Below are positions 27,027 to 34,614 of a stretch of DNA of 64,000 bases, piece after piece. Each line of letters begins with the position of its first letter. The first letter of the stretch is position 1. The position numbers and the translations under genes were made by a program. The notes under the pieces were generated by a model. That model saw only the letters and a list, made by a program, of their open reading frames with translations, was not told the DNA's origin and searched no databases. Source of the DNA: Streptomyces clavuligerus (GTDB lineage Bacteria > Actinomycetota > Actinomycetes > Streptomycetales > Streptomycetaceae); contig NZ_CP027858.1 in NCBI RefSeq assembly GCF_005519465.1, positions 4,464,001-4,528,000 on the forward strand, written 5' to 3'.

Positions 27027-27098
27027 TGAAGGGGTCTCTGAAGGCATCCCTGGAGTGATCTCTGAAGGCATCTCTGGAGGGATCTTCGAAGGGATCTC
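27027..27098. repeat. Six tandem copies of a 12-bp unit
   Basis: Consensus CTGAAGGSATCT, for example CTGAAGGGGTCT, CTGAAGGCATCC, CTGGAGTGATCT, CTGAAGGCATCT, CTGGAGGGATCT and TCGAAGGGATCT, then a partial copy. The array ends 11 bp after the stop of the minus-strand isomerase. Copies differ by one to four bases, so it is an aged array. Confidence 0.85.
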
Positions 27099-27109
27099 TG
27101 ACGGGCCGC

Positions 27110-27988
27110 TCAGTCCCTCCTCGCGAGCAGTTCCTCCAGATGGACGCGGCCCGGTACGAGCAGACCGGGCAGCTCCTCGGCGCCCGGATGCCAGCGTTTC
27201 TCGTACTCCCAGCTCAGCCAGGTGCCGGGGGCGAGCCGCGCCAGACACTCCGCCAGCGGCAGCGCCCCCGCGCCGAGGGGGAGCGGGGCGAGGTCGTCCC
27301 GGCCCGCGACATCCTTGACCTGGACATGGCCGAGGAAGGGCGCGAGCGCGGCATGGGTCGCGGCCGGTTCCTCGCCGCCCAGCCAGGGGTGGAGCACATC
27401 CCAGACGGCCCCGGCGCCCTGGTGGCCGACCGGGCCCAGGACACGGGAGACGGCGGCGCCCGTCGGGTGCGAGTCATGGGTTTCGAGTAGCAGCCGGACG
27501 CCCGCGCCGACGGCGGCCCCGGCCGCCCGGCCGAGCCTGCGGGCGGCGATCGCGTCGGGGCCGCCGCCCGGCCTCCCGGTCCCGTCCCCGGCCGCCCCGC
27601 CGGTCGTGCCGTCCGTGGACACGTCGCCGGGCGTTCCGTCGAGGGGAGGGCCGACGGGCGCGTCGGCGGTTCCGCCGGGGAAGAGCCGGACACCGGCCGC
27701 CCCCAGGTCCCGTGCCAGCCGGATCAGCTCCCCGATCTCCTGGAGCACCCGGGCGTCGTCGCCCTCCGCCGCGACCGCCGTGTAGCCGCAGACGGCGAGG
27801 ATCTTCACCCCGGCCCGTTCGAACTCCCGTGCCACGGAACGGCGTTCCGGACCGCTGAGCCCCGGGTGCACCGGCTCGTCCGGGGCGGCTCTCAGCTCCA
27901 CGCCCTGATAACCGCTGTCGGCGGCGAGCGCGGCCACGTCGGCCATCGGCATGCCCGGTACCCCGAGGGTGGAGAACGCGAACCTCAT
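27110..27988 (-). CDS. Sugar phosphate isomerase/epimerase (xylose isomerase-like TIM barrel)
   Basis: A 292-residue AP-endonuclease-2/xylose-isomerase-like TIM barrel. It starts MRFAFSTLGVPGM, followed by SGYQGVELR, the first metal-site strand. Barrel features include LLLETHDSH (Glu/His ligands), VWDVLHPWLG and HVQVKDV, typical of inosose dehydratase, 2-keto-myo-inositol isomerase and related cyclitol or ketose isomerases. A Gly/Thr-rich insertion (about 115-145) is unusual. ATG 27988 is used; a GTG three codons upstream is possible. It follows the LacI gene on the same strand after 120 bp and probably belongs to its regulon. The substrate is unknown. Confidence 0.8.
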   Translation of the reverse strand: MRFAFSTLGVPGMPMADVAALAADSGYQGVELRAAPDEPVHPGLSGPERRSVAREFERAGVKILAVCGYTAVAAEGDDARVLQEIGELIRLARDLGAAGVRLFPGGTADAPVGPPLDGTPGDVSTDGTTGGAAGDGTGRPGGGPDAIAARRLGRAAGAAVGAGVRLLLETHDSHPTGAAVSRVLGPVGHQGAGAVWDVLHPWLGGEEPAATHAALAPFLGHVQVKDVAGRDDLAPLPLGAGALPLAECLARLAPGTWLSWEYEKRWHPGAEELPGLLVPGRVHLEELLARRD

Positions 27989-28108
27989 GCACCGCACCTT
28001 CCCGCGTCGCCGGTTCCCATGCGCCGCTGTCCGTCCGTCGGCGGATGCCGCGGTCCATGGCGGAAAACAGCGGGCCGGGGACCGACGGCCCCCGGCCGGG
28101 GCGGCGGC

Positions 28109-29248
28109 TCAGCCGCGCGGCGGCGCCGTGGAGGCCCGGGGCAGCACGGTGGCCCCCATGGTGGCGATGCCCCCGTCCGGCGCGGGCTCCCGGCCCAGGG
28201 CGATCCGGCCCGCCCGCGCCCCCGCCTCGACCAGCGGCAGCCGTACCGTGGTCAGCGCCGGACCCACGTCCAGGGCGAACGGAAGATCGTCGAAACCGGC
28301 CACGGAGACATCGTCCGGAATCCGCAGCCCCTGCTCCCGCAGCGCCGCGCACACCCCCAGGGCCACCGTGTCGTTCGCGGCCACCACGGCGGTCAGCAGG
28401 GGCTCCCGCCGCAGCAGCTCCAGCGTCGCCGCGTAGCCGGAGGCACGGGTGTAGGGGCCGTGGACGGTGAGCCGGTCCTGGCCGGACGCGATCCCCGCCG
28501 CCGCGAGGGCCCGGCGGTGGCCTTCGAGCCGGTGCCGGGTGGTCGTGCGCCCGGTGGGCCCCGCGACATAGCCGATCCGGCGGTGGCCGAGAGCGAGCAG
28601 ATGATCGGTCAGCCGCCGGGCGCCGCCCCGGTTGTCGAAGGTGAGCGCCGCGAGTATCGGATCGTTCTCCGCCGCCGGGAGCCCGTCGGGCAGCGGCGGA
28701 CGGCCGCACAGCACCACCCTGGTGCCCGCCTGCGCGAGCCGGGCCAGCTTCGCGGTCATCGCCGCGATGTGCTCCGGGTCCTCCAGCGCGCCCCCGGTGA
28801 TGAGCACCGCCGCCGCCCGCTGCCGCTGGAGCAGGGTGAGGTAGGTCAGTTCGCGCTCCGGCGATCCCCCGGTGTTGCAGACGACGGCCAGCTTCTCGCC
28901 CCCGGCGCGCCCCGAGCGCCCGCCCTGCCCGCGGACCGGATCGGCGCTCCCCGGCGCACCGGCGGCCGTCCGTGGGCCGTCCCCGCCGCCGATCTCCGTC
29001 TGCGCGGCCCCGGCCATGATCCCGAAGAAGGGGTCCGCGATGTCGTTGACCAGGATGCCCACCAGGTCGGAGGTGGCGGCGGCGAGCGCGCTGGCCGGGC
29101 CGTTCAGGACATAGTCCAGCTCGTCCACCGCCCTGAGCACCCGCTCCCGGGTCGAGGCGGCGACGGGGTAGTTCCCGTTCAGCACCCGGGACACGGTCGC
29201 CGGGGACACCCGCGCGCGGGCCGCGACATCCGCCAGGGTGACTGTCAT
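28109..29248 (-). CDS. LacI-family transcriptional regulator
   Basis: 379 residues. The N-terminal helix-turn-helix (LADVAARARVSPATVSRVLNG) and hinge helix (NGPASALAA) are clear LacI features, followed by a periplasmic-binding-protein-like sensor domain with the usual GYVAGP and ANDTVALG segments. An extra Gly/Arg-rich loop (about residues 87-117) interrupts the sensor domain. A GGAGGAAGCC site precedes the ATG. It is divergent from a catabolic operon with a LacI-type operator between them (29322-29333), so it most likely represses that operon, and perhaps itself, until a sugar or cyclitol binds. Confidence 0.92.
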   Translation of the reverse strand: MTVTLADVAARARVSPATVSRVLNGNYPVAASTRERVLRAVDELDYVLNGPASALAAATSDLVGILVNDIADPFFGIMAGAAQTEIGGGDGPRTAAGAPGSADPVRGQGGRSGRAGGEKLAVVCNTGGSPERELTYLTLLQRQRAAAVLITGGALEDPEHIAAMTAKLARLAQAGTRVVLCGRPPLPDGLPAAENDPILAALTFDNRGGARRLTDHLLALGHRRIGYVAGPTGRTTTRHRLEGHRRALAAAGIASGQDRLTVHGPYTRASGYAATLELLRREPLLTAVVAANDTVALGVCAALREQGLRIPDDVSVAGFDDLPFALDVGPALTTVRLPLVEAGARAGRIALGREPAPDGGIATMGATVLPRASTAPPRG

Positions 29249-29321
29249 GGCTTCCTCCGGGGGAGATGGGCCGGGGCTCTTGTCCGCGCCGTTGTCGGCA
29301 GGCTAGCGTTCATACCTCGTA

Positions 29322-29333
29322 GAAAGCGCTTGC
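29322..29333. promoter_or_regulatory. LacI-type operator
   Basis: GAAAGCGCTTGC has the central CG-step palindrome AAGCGCTT typical of LacI/GalR-family sites. It lies 74 bp before the LacI start and upstream of the divergent catabolic genes. Confidence 0.7.
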
Positions 29334-29340
29334 TGCGACG

Positions 29341-29757
29341 TTGTCCCGGTAACACCGCATCACGACGACACCGTCCTCACGACCGCCGACGCGAGCGACC
29401 CCGGCCCGGCGCCCCGTGCCCACGGTGCCCCGCGTCCCCGAGCGCCCGCGCCGCACGCCCCCGACCCCTCGCGGCGCGCCGCACCACGACCTGCCGTATC
29501 CCGCCGTACCGTCCCTCTCCCGCCATATCCCGCCGCATCCAGCCGTACAGCGCCGCGTCCCGCCGTACCGCTCCGGATCGCCGCGCCCGCCGTATCCGCC
29601 GCCCGCACCGCGTCCCGCGGCCGCCGCGCGTCCGGCCGACGGCGGTGCGCGTCCCGTCCGGCGGCGGTGCGCGTCCGTCCGGCGGCGGCGCGCCGCACGT
29701 CCCACCCGTGTCCGGGCCCGGGCCGCACCCGGGAGCCGACGCCCAGAAAGGCACGTC
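29341..29757 (+). other. Long leader before the oxidoreductase gene
   Basis: No convincing gene. The oxidoreductase frame stays open to 29416, but the added part is Pro/Arg-rich low complexity. The sequence is built of repeats: several CCGCCGTACCG or CCGCCATATCC-like units at 29495-29590, and two and a half copies of a roughly 20-bp GGCGGTGCGCGTCC unit at 29640-29692. A long untranslated leader is likely if the promoter is by the operator at 29322. Confidence 0.45.
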
Positions 29758-30918
29758 ATGACACGCAGAACCGTGCGGATCGCCATGAACGGCGTCACCG
29801 GCCGCATGGGCTACCGCCAGCACCTCGTACGCTCCCTGCTGGCCCTCCGCGAACAGGGCGGTCTCGACCTCGGCGGCGGCGATGTCCTCTGGCCGGAACC
29901 GGTCCTCGTCGGCCGCCGCCCCGAGGCGCTGAGCGCCATCGCCGGGCGCCATGGCCTCGACCACTGGACCACCGACCTCGGCGCCCTGCTCGCCGCCGAG
30001 GGCGAGGACGGCGTGGAGGTCTACTTCGACGCCCAGGTGACCAGCGCCCGTGCCGCCGCCGTCCGCCGGGCCGTCGCCGCCGGGAAACACATCTACGTCG
30101 AGAAGCCGACGGCCTCCTCCCTCGCGGAGGCCCTGGAGCTGGCCCGCCTCGCCGAGGCCGCAGGAGTACGGCACGGAGTGGTCCAGGACAAGATCTTCCT
30201 GCCGGGGCTGCGCAAGTTGAAGCGCCTGATCGACGGGGGGTTCTTCGGCCGCATCCTCTCCGTCCGGGGCGAGTTCGGCTACTGGGTCTTCGAGGGGGAC
30301 TGGCAGAGCGCCCAGCGCCCCTCCTGGAACTACCGGTCCGCCGACGGCGGCGGCATCACCGCCGACATGCTCCCCCACTGGGACTATCTCCTGCGCGAGT
30401 TGTTCGGCGGGGTCACCAGCGTCTACGCGCAGACCGCCACCCACCTCCCGCGCCGCTGGGACGAGCGCGGCGAGCCCTACGACGCCACGGCGGACGACGC
30501 CGTCTACGCCGTCTTCCAGCTCCCGGGCGGGGCTGTCGCGCAGATCAACTCCTCCTGGGCGGTCCGGGTGATGCGCGACGAGCTGGTGGAGTTCCAGGTC
30601 GACGGAACCCATGGCTCCGCCGTTGCCGGACTGCGGCACTGCCGGGCCCAGCACCGCGCCGCGACCCCCAAACCGGTCTGGAACCCGGACCTCCCCGCCA
30701 CGGAGCCCTTCCGCGAACAGTGGCAGGAGGTCCCCGACAACGAGGACTTCGACAACGGCTTCAAGGCGCAGTGGGAGCTGTTCCTGCGCCATGTGGCCCT
30801 CGGCGAGCCCTACCACTGGGACCTGCTGGCGGGCGCGCGCGGAGTGCACCTCGCCGAACTGGGCCTGCGGTCCTCCGCCGAGGGCCGCCGTATCGAGGTG
30901 CCGGAGCTGACGCTGTGA
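29758..30918 (+). CDS. Gfo/Idh/MocA-family oxidoreductase
   Basis: A 386-residue NAD(P)-dependent dehydrogenase of the Gfo/Idh/MocA family. The N-terminal Rossmann part has a modified nucleotide loop (MNGVTGRMGYRQH); the family EKP motif (HIYVEKPTAS) closes it. The C-terminal part has the family beta-sheet with GGGITADMLPHWDYLLREL, where the substrate-site His lies. An AAAGG site precedes the ATG; the long open frame upstream is not used. Its stop overlaps the GTG of the DUF993 gene (GTGA). It probably oxidises a sugar or cyclitol as the first step of the pathway controlled by the LacI protein; 3-keto or inosose products are plausible but unproven. Confidence 0.85.
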   Translation: MTRRTVRIAMNGVTGRMGYRQHLVRSLLALREQGGLDLGGGDVLWPEPVLVGRRPEALSAIAGRHGLDHWTTDLGALLAAEGEDGVEVYFDAQVTSARAAAVRRAVAAGKHIYVEKPTASSLAEALELARLAEAAGVRHGVVQDKIFLPGLRKLKRLIDGGFFGRILSVRGEFGYWVFEGDWQSAQRPSWNYRSADGGGITADMLPHWDYLLRELFGGVTSVYAQTATHLPRRWDERGEPYDATADDAVYAVFQLPGGAVAQINSSWAVRVMRDELVEFQVDGTHGSAVAGLRHCRAQHRAATPKPVWNPDLPATEPFREQWQEVPDNEDFDNGFKAQWELFLRHVALGEPYHWDLLAGARGVHLAELGLRSSAEGRRIEVPELTL

Positions 30919-32135
30919 CCCTCCGGCTGCCCGGCGCGGACGGGAGCCTGCGCGCCCACACCCCGCGCGCCGACCCCCTGGTGTGCGCCCCGGGGCCGCC
31001 GCCCCGCTCCCGTACCGTCCTCGCGGCGGCCCATGTGGTCGCCGACCCCCGGGCGGACCCCTCGGGACCGCCCGCCGTGGACTGGGACGCCACCCTCGCC
31101 TTCCGCCGCCATCTGTGGTCGTACGGGCTCGGGGTCGCGGAGGCCATGGACACCGCCCAGCGCGGCATGGGGCTCGACTGGCCCACGGCGGCGGAGCTGA
31201 TCCGGCGGACGGCCGCCGAGGCGAGGGCCGAGGGCGGGGCCCTGGTCTGCGGGGTCGGCACCGATCAGCTCCCCGCGCCCGCCGCCGCCCACGACCGCGT
31301 GCCGCCCGCCGGGCACGGCCCCGCGCCCGCCGCCGTCCGGGACCGCGGCCCCGCGCCGCTCGCCGCCGTGCGCCGCGCGTACACCGAACAGCTCGCGCTG
31401 GTCGAGGAGGCGGGGGCGCGGCCGGTCCTGATGGCGTCCCGCGCGCTGGCCGCCGCCGCCCGGGGCCCGGAGGACTATCTCGACGTCTACGGCGAACTGC
31501 TGCGGCAGTCGTCGGGACCGGTGATCCTGCACTGGCTCGGCCCGATGTTCGACCCCGCGCTCCACGGCTACTGGGGCAGCCCCGACCTGGACCGGGCCAC
31601 CGGGACCCTGCTGGAGCTGATCGCCGCCCACCCGGACCGGGTCGACGGGGTCAAGATCTCCCTGCTCGACGCGGGCCGCGAGACGGAGCTGCGGCGGCGG
31701 CTCCCCGCCGGGGTGCGCTGCTACACGGGGGACGACTTCCACTACCCCGAGCTGATCGCGGGCAATCAGAGCGATTTCAGCCATGCCCTGCTGGGGATCT
31801 TCGACCCACTGGGTCCGCTCGCCGCCGACGCCGTACGGGCCCTGGACCGGGGCGACACCCCGGCCTTCCGGGCCCGGCTCGATCCGACCGTGCCGCTCGC
31901 GCGGCATCTCTTCGGCCCCCCGACCCGCCACTACAAGACCGGTGTGGTGCTGCTGGCCTGGCTCGCCGGGCACCAGTCGCACTTCGCGATGGTCGGCGGC
32001 CTCCAGTCCGCCCGCTCCCTGCCCCACCTCGCCCGCGCCTACGAACTCGCCGACGGTCTGGGGCTCTTCCCCGACCCGGCGCTCGCGGAGGCCCGGATGC
32101 GCTCCCTGCTCGCCGTGTACGGGGTCGGCGCGTGA
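30915..32135 (+). CDS. DUF993 family, dihydrodipicolinate synthase-like aldolase
   Basis: A 406-residue protein I recognise as DUF993, a group distantly related to class I aldolases of the DapA type. Segments such as RRHLWSYGLGVAEAMDTAQ, PVILHWLGPMFD, DGVKISLLD (Lys candidate for a Schiff base) and CYTGDDFHYPELI are typical. A Pro/Ala/His-rich insertion (about residues 115-150) lies between barrel segments. GTG start overlaps the previous stop and its own stop overlaps the next GTG, so the three genes form one translationally coupled unit. It may cleave or dehydrate the keto-sugar made by the oxidoreductase; the reaction is not known to me. Confidence 0.8.
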   Translation: MTLRLPGADGSLRAHTPRADPLVCAPGPPPRSRTVLAAAHVVADPRADPSGPPAVDWDATLAFRRHLWSYGLGVAEAMDTAQRGMGLDWPTAAELIRRTAAEARAEGGALVCGVGTDQLPAPAAAHDRVPPAGHGPAPAAVRDRGPAPLAAVRRAYTEQLALVEEAGARPVLMASRALAAAARGPEDYLDVYGELLRQSSGPVILHWLGPMFDPALHGYWGSPDLDRATGTLLELIAAHPDRVDGVKISLLDAGRETELRRRLPAGVRCYTGDDFHYPELIAGNQSDFSHALLGIFDPLGPLAADAVRALDRGDTPAFRARLDPTVPLARHLFGPPTRHYKTGVVLLAWLAGHQSHFAMVGGLQSARSLPHLARAYELADGLGLFPDPALAEARMRSLLAVYGVGA

Positions 32136-32998
32136 CCCCCGCCGCACCGGTGCCGCCGGTGGTCCCCGCGCGCGGTCTGGAACGCTTCAGCATCAATCAG
32201 ATGACCGTCCGCCAACTGCCGCTGCCCGCCCTTGTCGAGGAGTGTCTGCGGCTCGGTGTCCCCGGTGTCGGACTCTGGCGCGAACCCGTCCGCGCCCACG
32301 GCGTCGAGGCCACCGCCCGGCTGCTCCGGGGCGCCGGGATCACCGTCACCAGCCTGTGCCGGGGCGGCTTCCTCACCGCCCGGGAGCCGGACGCCCGGCG
32401 GGGCGCCCTCGACGACAACCGCGCGGCGATCGACGAGGCGGCCGGGCTCGGCACCGGCGTCCTCGTCCTGGTCTGCGGCGGGCTGCCCCCGGGCAGCCGC
32501 GACCTCACCGGGGCCCGGGAGCGGATCGCCGACGCCCTGACCGTGCTCGCCCCCTACGCCGCCGAGCGCGCGGTACGGCTCGCGATCGAGCCGCTGCACC
32601 CGATGTACGCCGCCGACCGCTCGGTGGTCTCCACCCTGGGCCAGGCCCTGGAGCTGGCCGGACGCTTCCCGCCCGGGCATGTGGGCGTCGTCGTCGACAC
32701 CTACCACCTCTGGTGGGACGACACGGCCCCCGCGGCCCTCGCCCGCGCCGGAGCCGACGGCCGGCTCGCCGCCTTCCAACTGGCCGACTGGATCACCCCG
32801 CTGCCCGAAGGGGTCCTCACCGGACGCGGCCAGCTCGGCGACGGCTCGATCCCGCTGCGCCACTGGCGGGAGCTGATGGACGCCGCCGGATACACCGGAC
32901 CGATCGAGGTCGAGCTGTTCAACGAGGACCTGTGGGCCGGGGACGGGGCGTCGCTCCTGGCGGAGACGGCCACCCGCTTCCGGGAGCAGGTGCTCTGA
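32132..32998 (+). CDS. Sugar phosphate isomerase/epimerase, third gene of the DUF993 operon
   Basis: A 288-residue xylose-isomerase-like TIM barrel. The metal site is visible as LAIEPLHPMYA (Glu), VGVVVDTYHLWWD (Asp and His), FQLADWITP and PIEVELFNED (Glu). The GTG overlaps the DUF993 stop (GTGA). It differs from the minus-strand isomerase at 27110, so the locus has two distinct isomerases. The coupled order oxidoreductase, DUF993 and isomerase suggests a pathway of oxidation, isomerisation or dehydration, and aldol cleavage. Confidence 0.85.
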   Translation: MTPAAPVPPVVPARGLERFSINQMTVRQLPLPALVEECLRLGVPGVGLWREPVRAHGVEATARLLRGAGITVTSLCRGGFLTAREPDARRGALDDNRAAIDEAAGLGTGVLVLVCGGLPPGSRDLTGARERIADALTVLAPYAAERAVRLAIEPLHPMYAADRSVVSTLGQALELAGRFPPGHVGVVVDTYHLWWDDTAPAALARAGADGRLAAFQLADWITPLPEGVLTGRGQLGDGSIPLRHWRELMDAAGYTGPIEVELFNEDLWAGDGASLLAETATRFREQVL

Positions 32999-33168
32999 CC
33001 GTCCACCAGTGATTTTCGGCCAGACCGCGGAAATCTCGCGCGGGATGACATAGCCGCAGGGCCCGTACGCCGTCTGAAGGGTGTACGGGTCCACGGGGCG
33101 GGCGCATCCGCACGCGGCGCGCGGCCCGTGCGGAGGACAGCGGCCCCCGACACGGAGGACCGGACAGA

Positions 33169-33726
33169 GTGAAGACGAGCGCGGAGATCGAGTTCCGGGC
33201 CTTCGTGGTGAGCCGGTGGCCACGGATGTTACGGACCGCCCGCCTGTTGACGGGCAATCATCACGACGCGGAGGACCTGGTGCAATCGGCGCTGGTCAAG
33301 ACCTATGTGAAATGGGAACGGGTGCGGCGCGCCGACGAACCCGACGCCTATGTGTGGCGCATTCTGCTCAACACGAACGCGGACCGGGCCCGGTTGAAGC
33401 GGGTCCGGGAATGGCTCACGCCCTGCTTCCCGGAGACCGTGGCCCCGGACCGCGTGGACGGCATCGCGGAGGCGGGGGCCGTCGCCCAGGCCCTGCGCCG
33501 ACTGCCCGCCCGTCAGCGGGCGGTGATCGTCCTGCGGTATCTGGAGGACCGCAGCGAATCGGAGGTGGCCCATATCCTCGGCACCCACGTCGGTACGGTG
33601 CGCAGCCACGCCGCGCGCGCCCTGTACCGGCTGCGGGAACAGCCGGGGGTGCTTCAGGAGTGGGCGGGTACTCCCGGCGCGGACCGCACGGGGGTCGGCC
33701 CGAAGGCCGAGGAGGCCCGCTCATGA
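33169..33726 (+). CDS. SigE-family ECF RNA polymerase sigma factor with a TTA codon
   Basis: A 185-residue sigma-70 of the streptomycete SigE family. Region 2 starts FRAFVVSRWPRMLRTARLL and continues HHDAEDLVQSALVKTYVKW; region 4 is LPARQRAVIVLRYLEDRSE with the HTH segment ILGTHVGTVRSHAARAL. GTG start with GGAGG 10 nt upstream. Codon 21 (33229-33231) is TTA, the rare leucine codon read by the bldA tRNA, so translation may wait for development. The stop overlaps the next gene (ATGA), whose membrane product is the likely partner or target. Confidence 0.92.
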   Translation: MKTSAEIEFRAFVVSRWPRMLRTARLLTGNHHDAEDLVQSALVKTYVKWERVRRADEPDAYVWRILLNTNADRARLKRVREWLTPCFPETVAPDRVDGIAEAGAVAQALRRLPARQRAVIVLRYLEDRSESEVAHILGTHVGTVRSHAARALYRLREQPGVLQEWAGTPGADRTGVGPKAEEARS

Positions 33727-34520
33727 GCGAAGGACGACCCGCTCCCGGCCGTGGCGCCGGGGGCGGGCACGTCAACGGCACCCCGGTGAGCCGGTGTCGG
33801 CTCACGGCGGCGCCCGGCGATCTGACGGGCCTGGAGAACGCCGTACGGGCGGCCCTGCTGAGGGAGGCGGGCGAACCGCCGACCGCCCTGGCGCCCGTGA
33901 ACCAGGTGGTGCGGATGGGGGGCCTGGCCCGGTACGCGCGGACCGTCCGGCGGCGGACGTACGCGGCGGTGACCCTGGCGCTCTGTCTGGTGCTGGGGCT
34001 CTGGGGCACGGGCGCCCTGCACCACTTGAGGCCGGCCTCGTCCGGAAACGCTGACAACGCCGCCAAACCGCGCTCAGGGGCGAGGCCGGACACGCTGACC
34101 GTGGCGAACGGGACGACCGAGGTGGCGCCCGGTGAACGGGTCGTCATCGAACCGGACTTCCACGCCGTCCTGGGGGCGGACCGGGAGCCGAATGTCCTCG
34201 TCACCGGGCCGGTCGGGGCCCGCTACCGGTGCGGCAGGTGCGTCGGCCCGGAAGGTCTGGACGTCGAGGTGTTCCGCACCGGCGGGGGTGGGGGCCTCGT
34301 CGTCGGGACGTTCCGGCTCCAGCGCATGCCGACGAGGGTGGTGGTGGAGTACCGGAAGGTGGAGTACCGGGCAAACGTTATCCGTTTGCGTGGCACTTAC
34401 CCTGGTTGGGGTACTTTCTACACATTCATCCACTCGACTCCGAAGCCGGGCTCCGGCCAGCGGGTGAAGGCCGTGGCGTACGGGCCCGACGGGAGTGCCC
34501 TCGCCGGGGTCGGGGCCTGA
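33723..34520 (+). CDS. Single-pass membrane protein coupled to the ECF sigma factor
   Basis: 265 residues. A cytoplasmic segment of about 80 residues precedes one membrane helix (TYAAVTLALCLVLGLWGTGAL), then an extracytoplasmic domain of about 160 residues with a CGRC motif. The layout is that of an anti-sigma factor, and the gene overlaps the sigma gene by ATGA, but the HxxxCxxC zinc motif of ZAS anti-sigmas is absent. Sensor or anti-sigma function is inferred from the context. I do not recognise the extracytoplasmic domain. Confidence 0.65.
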   Translation: MSEGRPAPGRGAGGGHVNGTPVSRCRLTAAPGDLTGLENAVRAALLREAGEPPTALAPVNQVVRMGGLARYARTVRRRTYAAVTLALCLVLGLWGTGALHHLRPASSGNADNAAKPRSGARPDTLTVANGTTEVAPGERVVIEPDFHAVLGADREPNVLVTGPVGARYRCGRCVGPEGLDVEVFRTGGGGGLVVGTFRLQRMPTRVVVEYRKVEYRANVIRLRGTYPGWGTFYTFIHSTPKPGSGQRVKAVAYGPDGSALAGVGA

Positions 34521-34614
34521 GGGCGGGTCCGCGTGCCCCGGCGGGAGGGGCCCGCGGCCCGGAGTTTTCCACAGGCTCCGCCGGGTGTCCGAGGGCGGAG
34601 GTAGCGTCGGGGGC

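Larger units (their letters stand above)
26641..27109. other. Intergenic region between convergent genes
   Basis: 469 bp without a gene. It starts with repeated GGGCCGACTCTCCG-like segments (26671-26720), holds a terminator at 26832-26860, and ends in the 12-bp tandem repeat listed separately. Confidence 0.6.

Noticed and set aside
27027..27098. Possible CRISPR-like array
   Set aside because: Units are 12 bp, adjacent and degenerate with no spacers; no cas genes are near.
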